This document shows positions 1-5,227 of a stretch of DNA of 5,227 nucleotides, piece by piece. Source of the DNA: an uncultured Thermoleophilia bacterium (lineage in GTDB: Bacteria > Actinomycetota > Thermoleophilia > UBA2241). The stretch's first letter is position 1; each line of letters begins with the position of its first letter. The notes beneath the pieces are model-generated. The model was not told where the DNA came from and did no database searches. It was given only the letters and a program-made list of their open reading frames with translations. The stretch covers positions 1 to 5,227 of the forward strand of contig CAIWHY010000353.1 in assembly GCA_903912585.1 (NCBI GenBank). Direction: 5' to 3'. A program made the position numbers and the translations under genes.

Positions 1-928
1 CGCGGCGCTGGCTTTGGCGCTGGCCGCGCTTGCGGCCGCCGCTCTGGCCGGCGCGTTCGCGCCGGCGGCCGCGGCGGCCCCCGACGCGGCCACGATCGAC
101 GCTTTCCTCACCGATCACGGCTCGCCGATGGCCGGCAACGGCGCCGCCTTCGTCGCCGCGGGCGAGCAGCACGGCGTCGACCCGGCGTTCCTCGTCGCCA
201 TCTCCGGCGCCGAGACGAGCTTCGGCCAGTCGCTGTACTCGCAGCACGGCGACGTCTGCACCTACAACGCCTTCAACTGGTTCTTCGGTGCCACTTGGCC
301 GCAGAGCGACTTCGCCTCCTGGAGCGACGGCATCTCGCGCGTCGCCCAAGGCTTGGCCGGCCCCCTGTACTACGGCGCCGGCCTCTACTCCGTCGTCACC
401 ATCGCGCCCAGGTACTGCCCTGACGGCACGGCAAACTGGGTCGCCAACGTGACCGCGTTCATGACGGCGCTCGGCGGGAACCCCGCCGACACGCGGCTCT
501 TCGCCCCGTCGGCCTCGCCGCCGTCGGTCCAGCCGGGGCTCATCGCGCTCAACGGCTCCGTGTCGCTCGGCGCCGGCCCCTACGAGGTAGGCGGCCACGT
601 CGACGCCGGCTTCACGATCACCAATACCGGCGCCCAGCCGCTGACCCTCGACGGCATCCGCCTCGCCGTGCGCGGCCCGGGCGGCGTCAGCGCCGACATG
701 GTCTCGCGCCACCCGGTGACCATCCCGGCCGGCCAGTCGCGCGCCATCAAGGCGGCGATCCCGCTGACGATGAGGGGACGCTGGAGTGGCTGGATCGAGG
801 TCTCCGGCGGCGGCGCCTCCAGCCTCGTCGGCAGGCGGCAGGCCTTCGTCTTGCACGTCAAGCTGCCGCACGACCCGCGCGTCAGGCGCTGGGTCGTGCG
901 CGAGTCGTCGCTCTCGACCGGGCGCTGA
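1..928 (+). CDS. Secreted lysozyme-like (glucosaminidase-type) protein with C-terminal Ig-like domain, 5' partial
   Basis: Probable exported cell-wall-active or glycan-cleaving protein. Residues are numbered from the TTG at position 14, but the frame stays open to the left edge (Ala-Ala-Leu-Ala precede it) and no basic n-region is visible, so the true start lies upstream. An Ala/Leu-rich hydrophobic leader (residues 1-22) ends in an Ala-x-Ala-type cleavage region. Residues about 24-160 resemble the lysozyme-like fold of glucosaminidases and transglycosylases: 'PAFLVAISGAETSFG' places Glu67 as the likely catalytic acid, followed by 'NAFNWF' (85-90), an aromatic segment with Trp103 and a 'NWVANVTAFM' helix. 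Cys82 and Cys135 could form a disulfide. After a Pro/Ser-rich linker (164-175), residues about 180-285 form a beta-rich domain with a 'FTITNTGAQPL' strand-turn typical of Ig-like folds. It is convergent with the minus-strand operon. The substrate is unknown, and a purely binding role is possible. Confidence 0.75.
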   Translation, partial: AALALALAALAAAALAGAFAPAAAAAPDAATIDAFLTDHGSPMAGNGAAFVAAGEQHGVDPAFLVAISGAETSFGQSLYSQHGDVCTYNAFNWFFGATWPQSDFASWSDGISRVAQGLAGPLYYGAGLYSVVTIAPRYCPDGTANWVANVTAFMTALGGNPADTRLFAPSASPPSVQPGLIALNGSVSLGAGPYEVGGHVDAGFTITNTGAQPLTLDGIRLAVRGPGGVSADMVSRHPVTIPAGQSRAIKAAIPLTMRGRWSGWIEVSGGGASSLVGRRQAFVLHVKLPHDPRVRRWVVRESSLSTGR

Positions 929-940
929 CCCGGGCGCCCG
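919..940 (+). terminator. Candidate GC hairpin overlapping the stop codon
   Basis: CGGGCGC (919-925) pairs with GCGCCCG (934-940), a 7-bp all-GC stem with an 8-nt loop that contains the TGA stop. The right part, 931-940, is also a perfect 10-bp palindrome. No T-run follows, so this is at best a non-canonical terminator. In a genome this GC-rich such hairpins also arise by chance. Confidence 0.22.
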
Positions 941-956
941 CGTCCCGCCTGCTCGA

Positions 957-975
957 CGGCGCCGGGCTCGCGCCG
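957..975 (+). terminator. Candidate hairpin in the convergent gap
   Basis: CGGCGC (957-962) pairs with GCGCCG (970-975) around a 7-nt loop, between the stop codons of two convergent genes. It is followed on the plus strand by agaccttct, only mildly T-containing. The location suits a terminator for the plus-strand gene, but the lack of a U-tract keeps this weak. Confidence 0.25.
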
Positions 976-1000
976 AGACCTTCTACCGCCGCGCCCCGCC

Positions 1001-2584
1001 CTACTTGCGCGGCGCGAGCTGGTAGACGTTGGAGGTCACCGTCTTCGAGATCCGCTTGACGGCGTAGGTCTGCCCCAGGATCCCGAGGATCTGCCAACGG
1101 TCCGTGTGGTCGTTGCCGCCGCCCATGAAGGCGCCGTAGAAGCCGTTGCTCCCCATGCGCGTCGCCCAGGCCTGCGGGTCGGCGAGCACCTGCGTCTGCG
1201 TGCCGGCGAACACCGGCGTGGTCCCCGGCACCGACCAGAGGAAGCGCGGCAGCTCTCCCGGCCCCGCGGCGTCCATGAGGATGGCGCTCGCGGTCTGCAG
1301 CTTGTCGAGCGGCACGCGCTGCGGGGCGCCGAAGAGGAGCGGCGTGGCGAGGGTCGCGGGCAGCAGCGCGAGCAGGCAGAAGGCCGCCACCAGCAGCGGC
1401 CGCCGGCGCGGCCAGAGGCCGAAGGCGAGCAGCGGCAGGAAGGCGAAGAACGGCCAGGCCATCGCCAGATAGCGGCTGGTGAGCAGCGGCGGCAGGCTGA
1501 GGAAGGCGAGGTTCTGCAGGCACACGCCGCCGGCGGTCACGACAAGGAAGAAGAGGACCGTCCACCAGCCCGGGCGGGCGCCGCGCACGGCGGCGACGAT
1601 GGCGCGGCGCGAGCGCGGCACCAGGAGCCCGACGGCGACGGCGGCCAGGACGACGAGCGCCGCGACGGCCGCCGCGGAGTGCGGCAGCCCGGCGGCGCGC
1701 CCGAGGGTCTGGCCGATCGCGCCGAGCTTCTCGTTGAAGACCTTCGTGGTGAAGCCCCCGATGCGCCCGCCCTCGCGCCCGACCGCGTGCGTGAAGCCGG
1801 GCGCTGCGAGGGCGGTGAGCGCCACGCCGGCGGCGATGCCGGCGACGGCCGGCGCCCAGGGCCGGCGCTGCTGCGTGCGCCGGCCGATCAGACTCACCGC
1901 CACCGCGAAGACTACACCGCCGAGCAGCAGGATGATCGTCTGGTAGTGCGTCATGAGCGCCGCCCAGGCGGCGGCCCCGACCCACAGCGCGTCCGGCCAG
2001 CGCCGCTTCGCGCCCGGCGCCGTCGCGCGCACCACGCCCCAGACGAAGAGCACGGTGGCCAGGGCCACGAGGTCATACTGACGCGTGAGCGCCGAGATGC
2101 TCACCACCGCGGGGCTCAGCGCCCAGACCAGCGCCACGAGCGACGACTCGAGGCGCGCGAACCTGAGGGCGCGCGCCAGCCCGTACAACGCCAGCGTGGT
2201 CAGCACCGCGAAGACGAGGTTGAGCGCCGCGCCCGACCAGTGGTGCATCCCGGTGAGCATCAGCCACAGGTGCAGGATCCAGAAGTACAGGGGCGGGTGG
2301 ACGTCGTAGGTGGCGAGGTCCGGGCCGATGTGGGCCAGGTCGCCGAGCGAGTCCGACTGCCAGTAGTACTGCCAGGCGCTCGCCGGGACCCAGCGGCCGC
2401 TGAGGCCGCCCTGTATGGCCTTCTCGAAGGCCCCGAGGCGGCCCGACGCCGTGGCGTACGACCACGCCTCGTCGTGCTGGACGTTGGGGTTGGCGTGCAT
2501 CGCGTCCAGGCGGAGGCCGAGGCCGAGCAGCACGGCCGCCAGGAGCACGACCACGGCGAGCGTGTTGAGTCGTCTGGCGTTCAC
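1001..2584 (-). CDS. GT-C fold glycosyltransferase, GT39/ArnT-like, integral membrane
   Basis: Polytopic membrane enzyme expected to transfer a sugar from a polyprenyl-phosphate donor to an acceptor on the outer face of the membrane. The 527-residue length is normal for the family. A first membrane helix (about 8-26) is followed by an extracytoplasmic loop with 'HDEAWSY' (37-43). Asp38 and Glu39 match the acidic pair that GT-C enzymes use for catalysis or metal binding. The loop ends in 'DVHPPLYFWILHLW' (94-107), a hallmark of GT39-like proteins. 'LTRQYDLVALATVLF' (166-180) and 'SRYLAMAWPFFAF' (370-382) are further typical helix starts. About ten hydrophobic helices follow in all, then a soluble tail of about 110 residues. 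The GTG start gives a sensible basic N-terminus (MNARR) and lies 18 nt after the MBOAT stop, with no strong Shine-Dalgarno, so translation is probably coupled. The sugar and acceptor cannot be inferred. Confidence 0.85.
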   Translation of the reverse strand: MNARRLNTLAVVVLLAAVLLGLGLRLDAMHANPNVQHDEAWSYATASGRLGAFEKAIQGGLSGRWVPASAWQYYWQSDSLGDLAHIGPDLATYDVHPPLYFWILHLWLMLTGMHHWSGAALNLVFAVLTTLALYGLARALRFARLESSLVALVWALSPAVVSISALTRQYDLVALATVLFVWGVVRATAPGAKRRWPDALWVGAAAWAALMTHYQTIILLLGGVVFAVAVSLIGRRTQQRRPWAPAVAGIAAGVALTALAAPGFTHAVGREGGRIGGFTTKVFNEKLGAIGQTLGRAAGLPHSAAAVAALVVLAAVAVGLLVPRSRRAIVAAVRGARPGWWTVLFFLVVTAGGVCLQNLAFLSLPPLLTSRYLAMAWPFFAFLPLLAFGLWPRRRPLLVAAFCLLALLPATLATPLLFGAPQRVPLDKLQTASAILMDAAGPGELPRFLWSVPGTTPVFAGTQTQVLADPQAWATRMGSNGFYGAFMGGGNDHTDRWQILGILGQTYAVKRISKTVTSNVYQLAPRK

Positions 2585-2602
2585 GGCTTCAGCGCATCAC
2601 GT
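2585..2602 (-). promoter_or_regulatory. 18-nt intercistronic gap with poor ribosome binding site
   Basis: Read on the minus strand, the gap between the MBOAT TAG and the glycosyltransferase GTG contains only a GAAG (2590-2587), 2 nt before the start and too close for a good Shine-Dalgarno. The short gap and weak site suggest the downstream gene relies on ribosomes terminating on the MBOAT gene. Confidence 0.4.
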
Positions 2603-3997
2603 CTAGAACTGGAAGTAAAGGAACGGGCTCGGCTGGCTCAGCGCGAGCAGGGCCGCGCCCAGGAGCACTCCGAGCACGAGCGCGTAGCGCATCTTGGGCT
2701 CGAGCTTGACCTGCCAGCTGTTGGGCAGGAGGTTGACCCACAGCAGGCCGCCGAGGATGAAGCCGGCGAGCACGGGCGCCACGGGCAGCCGGCCGGCCCC
2801 GCTCACGCCCTTGAGGCCGGCCATAGCGGCGAGCACGTCGGCGGCGGAGCGCATCGACGTGGCGCGGAAGAAGACCCAGGCGACGACCGCGGCCAGGAAG
2901 GTGAGGGCGCGGTTGAGCCACACCCATGAGGGCGTGAACTCGTACTTGCGCGCCAGCACGTGCACCGACTGGAACACGCCCCACAGCAGGCCCCAGAAGA
3001 CGAACGTCCACGCCGGTCCGTGCCAGAGGCCGGCCAGCAGGAACGTGATCAGCAGGTTGCGCACAGTCGCGAAGGTCGTGCCGCGCGAGCCGCCCAGCGG
3101 GATGAAGAGGTAGTCGCGCAGCCACGACGACAGCGACATGTGCCAGCGGCGCCAGAAGTCCGACGGGTTCACCGCCTTGTAGGGCGAGTCGAAGTTCTGC
3201 GGGAAGCGCAGGCCGATCATGAGCGCCACGCCGACCGCCATGTCCGAGTACCCCGAGAAGTCGAAGTACAGCTGCAGCGTGTACCCGAGCGCGGCGGCCC
3301 AGCCGGACCAGAGGCCGAGGTGCGCGTGGTGCGCAAAGAGCTGGTTGACGTAGGTCGCCATCACGTCGGCGACCAGCACCTTCTTGGCGAGGCCCATGCA
3401 GACGAAGAAGAGGCCGGAACCGATGAGGCTGATGCGGAAGCGCTGCTGCGCCTGTTCGAGCTGCTCGCCGACGTGGCCGTAGCGGATGATCGGGCCGGCG
3501 GTGAGGTACGGGAACAGCGTCGCCCAGGCGAGGTAGTGGATGACGGTCTTGGCCGGGCGGATCGTGCCACGGTAGACGTCCACGGCATACGAGATCGCGG
3601 CGAACGTGTAGAACGAGATGCCGATCGGCAGGAAGACGCGCAGCGCCGGCAGCGGCTCGCCGGCGCCGAGCAGCCTGAGCAGCCCGTTGGTCTGCGCGAA
3701 GAAGAAGCCGCGGTACTTGAAGTACGCCAGCAGCGCGAGGTTGACGGCGATCGCGCCGGCCAGGAGGAGCTTGCGCCGGCGCGGCCCTTTCATGCGCGTC
3801 AGCGCCTCGCCGGCGGCCCAGTCGACCAGCGTCGTGCCCAGCAGCAGCGGGACGTAGCGCCAGTCCCAGAGGCCGTAGAAGACGCAGGAGGCGACGATGA
3901 GGAGCAGCAGCCGCGGGATGCCGCGCGGCGCCACCCAGTACAGGAGGACGACGACCGGCAGGAAGAGGAAGAGGAAGCCGTAGCCGTTGAACTGCAC
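2603..3997 (-). CDS. MBOAT-family O-acyltransferase, AlgI/PatA/DltB-like
   Basis: Integral membrane protein that passes acyl groups (acetyl in most characterised relatives) across the membrane for O-acylation of an envelope polysaccharide. The 464-residue length and motif order match AlgI-like proteins: N-terminal 'FNGYGFLFLFLPVVVLLYW' (3-21); 'FLPIGISFYTFAAISYAVDV' (122-141); 'DFSGYSDMAVG' (246-256); 'NPSDFWRRWHMSLSSWLRDY' (277-296) with His286; 'IPLGGSRG' (299-306); and 'LLAGLWHGPAW' (320-330), where His326 is the invariant MBOAT catalytic histidine. The protein ends in 'SPFLYFQF', a tail common in this family that resembles the acyl-accepting tyrosine motif of DltX. The GTG start is preceded by GAGGAAG at good spacing, and the N-terminus aligns with the family. 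It sits directly downstream of an SGNH gene, its expected partner. The acyl group and target polymer are unknown. Confidence 0.95.
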   Translation of the reverse strand: MQFNGYGFLFLFLPVVVLLYWVAPRGIPRLLLLIVASCVFYGLWDWRYVPLLLGTTLVDWAAGEALTRMKGPRRRKLLLAGAIAVNLALLAYFKYRGFFFAQTNGLLRLLGAGEPLPALRVFLPIGISFYTFAAISYAVDVYRGTIRPAKTVIHYLAWATLFPYLTAGPIIRYGHVGEQLEQAQQRFRISLIGSGLFFVCMGLAKKVLVADVMATYVNQLFAHHAHLGLWSGWAAALGYTLQLYFDFSGYSDMAVGVALMIGLRFPQNFDSPYKAVNPSDFWRRWHMSLSSWLRDYLFIPLGGSRGTTFATVRNLLITFLLAGLWHGPAWTFVFWGLLWGVFQSVHVLARKYEFTPSWVWLNRALTFLAAVVAWVFFRATSMRSAADVLAAMAGLKGVSGAGRLPVAPVLAGFILGGLLWVNLLPNSWQVKLEPKMRYALVLGVLLGAALLALSQPSPFLYFQF

Positions 3998-3999
3998 GG

Positions 4000-4006
4000 C
4001 TTCCTC
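4000..4006 (-). promoter_or_regulatory. Ribosome binding site of the MBOAT gene
   Basis: On the minus strand GAGGAAG runs from 4006 to 4000, placing its GAGG core 5 nt before the GTG at 3997. A second purine patch, GGGAG, lies at 4013-4009. This supports the GTG start and separate translation of the MBOAT, since no other ATG, GTG or TTG exists in frame between this start and the preceding TGA. Confidence 0.6.
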
Positions 4007-4054
4007 AGCTCCCGGCGGCGTCGGCGGCGGCGAGCGATGCGGCGGCGGTGAGGA
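4007..4054 (-). repeat. Low-complexity CCG-rich spacer between SGNH and MBOAT genes
   Basis: The minus-strand spacer is built largely of CCG triplets, in runs of three, three and two. It has no stop codon in the frame shared by both flanking genes. Translated in that frame the whole spacer up to the MBOAT start would read SSPPPHRSPPPTPPGAEEA. It may be mere GC bias or the remnant of a linker. Confidence 0.45.
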
Positions 4055-5227
4055 TCACTTGGGCACGCCGCCGGTGCGCTTGAGAACGTAGCGGATGACG
4101 CGGTCGGTGTTCACGGCGGTCATGTGCACGCCGTCGAAGAACTGCACCGGGTCGCCGTGGAAGGTCCGGAGGTCGGTGACGTCGACGAAGTCGAAGCGGT
4201 ACTTGGCGTGCAGCGACTGGATGAAGTCGACGACCTGGCGGTGCCGCTGGTACCAGCCCAGAGGGCCGACGACGCGGAGCAGCGTCGGGTTGATCGGCGT
4301 GAGCACGATCAGCGGCTTCGCTCCGTGGGCGTTCATGAAGGCCAGCGTGCGCTCGAAGTAGCGCTTCGCCTGCGGGTCCATGCCGTGGTAGATGGTCTTG
4401 TAGAGGTCCTCGTAGCGCGTCTGCGAGCGCGGGTAGCGCCGCCGGAACTCGGCGGCGGAATAGGGATGCGGGCCGATGGCGCCGTCGGGCAGGAACGTCG
4501 AGCGGTAGTGCACGACGGCGCGCTTGATCGCGGCGGGGTGCCGGAGGACGCGGAGGGAGTCGGCGGCCGTCGTCCACGAGAACACCGACGTGCGGTTGTC
4601 CCACACGGCGCGCAGCACCACTGAAGGCGAGCGGCGGCCCGTGGGCGGGCCGCCGAGGTACTGGTTGAGGCGCGGCTCCGCGGCGGTGTTGCCCTGCACC
4701 GAGAACGGCACGAACGACTCCACGTCCACGAGCCAGAAGTACGCGGGGCGCGAGTCCGGGAAGCGGCTGTGGAGGTAGTTCATCATCGCCCAGGCGTCAG
4801 GGATGCCGCCGATGCCGATGACGCCGGCGTTGAAGGTGAGGAGGCCGGTCTTCTTGAGGAAGTACGACGGGTCGTACCTCATCGAGCGTGAGCTGCCGAG
4901 GACGACGAGCCGGGGCGCCTTCGTGAGCTTGTCGATGTAGTCGACCTTGATCGAGCGGTCGGAGGTGGTGAGCGTCGGCAGGACGCGCGTGCCCACGAGT
5001 CCGTACGGGTCGGCGTAGGTGTTGAGCGCGCCGATCGCCACCATGACGGCAGCGGCGGCGATGGCGAGGACCACGAGGAACGCCGCCGTGCCCCAGCGCT
5101 TGGACTGGTCGATCTCCGGAGGGTCCGGGATGATGCGGCGTTTGAGGCCGCCGGACGGAGCGGCTTCGCCGCCGGCCGCTGCCGCGCCGCCGCCGGTCGC
5201 GCCTGTCTCGGCGCCCCGCGCCGCGCC
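4055..5227 (-). CDS. Membrane-anchored SGNH-fold acyltransferase/esterase, partner of the MBOAT, 5' partial
   Basis: Likely transfers acyl groups, delivered by the MBOAT, to a polysaccharide outside the membrane, as AlgJ/AlgX, PatB or DltD do in their systems; a deacetylase role is possible. Residues are numbered from the GTG at 5074. SGNH block I is 'LVVLGSSRSM' (56-65) with Ser62 as likely nucleophile; 'FNAGVIGIGG' (81-90) fits block II (Asn82, Gly84); 'IVLTPINPT' (256-264) fits block III; and 'FFDGVHMTA' (312-320) is block V with Asp314 and His317. The frame remains open with no ATG, GTG or TTG from 5075 to the right edge. That upstream part encodes an Ala/Gly-rich stretch, then a basic segment ('KRRIIPDPPEIDQSKRW') leading straight into the membrane helix. 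The GTG at 5074 lies inside that helix, so the true start is outside the window. Topology is therefore a cytoplasmic tail, one helix and an external catalytic domain. Confidence 0.85.
   Translation of the reverse strand, partial: GAARGAETGATGGGAAAAGGEAAPSGGLKRRIIPDPPEIDQSKRWGTAAFLVVLAIAAAAVMVAIGALNTYADPYGLVGTRVLPTLTTSDRSIKVDYIDKLTKAPRLVVLGSSRSMRYDPSYFLKKTGLLTFNAGVIGIGGIPDAWAMMNYLHSRFPDSRPAYFWLVDVESFVPFSVQGNTAAEPRLNQYLGGPPTGRRSPSVVLRAVWDNRTSVFSWTTAADSLRVLRHPAAIKRAVVHYRSTFLPDGAIGPHPYSAAEFRRRYPRSQTRYEDLYKTIYHGMDPQAKRYFERTLAFMNAHGAKPLIVLTPINPTLLRVVGPLGWYQRHRQVVDFIQSLHAKYRFDFVDVTDLRTFHGDPVQFFDGVHMTAVNTDRVIRYVLKRTGGVPK

Noticed and set aside
14..16. TTG as the true start of the lysozyme-like gene
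   Set aside because: The frame is open upstream to the edge and this start would give a leader with no basic residues. The start is more likely outside the window.
882..1985. 367-codon minus-strand frame overlapping the glycosyltransferase and the end of the plus-strand gene
   Set aside because: The product is Arg/Ala-rich low complexity, and it overlaps a gene with strong family motifs in another frame.
2589..2600. GTG-ATG-CGC-TGA mini-frame in the gap before the glycosyltransferase
   Set aside because: A three-codon frame with no ribosome binding site is expected by chance; there is no evidence for a leader peptide.
1106..2929. 607-codon plus-strand open frame, plus another of 363 codons at 2960-4051
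   Set aside because: Both lie antisense to clear membrane-protein genes, one crosses a gene boundary, and their products are Arg/Glu/Gly/His-rich with no recognisable domain, as expected for shadow frames in GC-rich DNA.
4005..4054. CCG-triplet run as a functional repeat or regulatory RNA
   Set aside because: It is short, imperfect and matches the general GC bias. No stable alternative structure or known riboswitch feature was recognised.
4005..4604. 199-codon minus-strand frame ending just before the MBOAT start
   Set aside because: It overlaps the catalytic half of the SGNH gene in another frame and has an Arg/Pro-rich product without motifs.

Overview
The window is very GC-rich, almost every third codon position is G or C, three of four genes are compactly packed on one strand, and GTG starts are used. 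With the Ala-rich secretory leader this suggests a high-GC actinobacterium, possibly of the Thermoleophilia or a related soil lineage. That placement is an impression from composition and protein style, not a demonstrated assignment.

Layout: (1) positions 1-928, plus strand, hold most of a secreted lysozyme-like (glucosaminidase-type) protein with a C-terminal beta-sandwich domain. Its N-terminus lies off the left edge. (2) Positions 929-1000 are a short convergent gap with two weak GC hairpins. (3) Positions 1001-5227, minus strand, hold an operon-like run of three genes read right to left. First is a membrane-anchored SGNH-fold acyltransferase or esterase whose start lies off the right edge. 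Next, after 57 nt, comes an AlgI/DltB-type MBOAT O-acyltransferase. Last, after 18 nt, comes a GT-C (GT39/ArnT-like) polytopic glycosyltransferase. There is no gene-free stretch over 300 bases. No tRNA, rRNA, CRISPR array or mobile element was seen.

How they fit together: the MBOAT/SGNH pair is the standard core of machines that move acyl groups across the cytoplasmic membrane onto envelope polymers (AlgI with AlgJ/AlgX, PatA with PatB, DltB with DltD). The MBOAT ends in a Phe-x-Tyr-Phe-x-Phe tail resembling the acyl-carrying C-terminal tyrosine motif of DltX, so the carrier function may be built into the MBOAT here. The linked GT-C enzyme would use a polyprenyl-phosphate-linked sugar on the outer face of the membrane. 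The simplest reading is a module that glycosylates and O-acylates an extracellular or cell-wall glycan whose identity cannot be read from this window. The convergent lysozyme-like gene may act on the same envelope but is not part of the operon.

The most useful points for a re-annotator are these. The SGNH gene's only in-window start candidate lies inside its transmembrane helix, so the gene is 5'-truncated by the window. The SGNH and MBOAT reading frames are in phase and separated by a single TGA. The MBOAT carries a candidate acyl-carrier tail.
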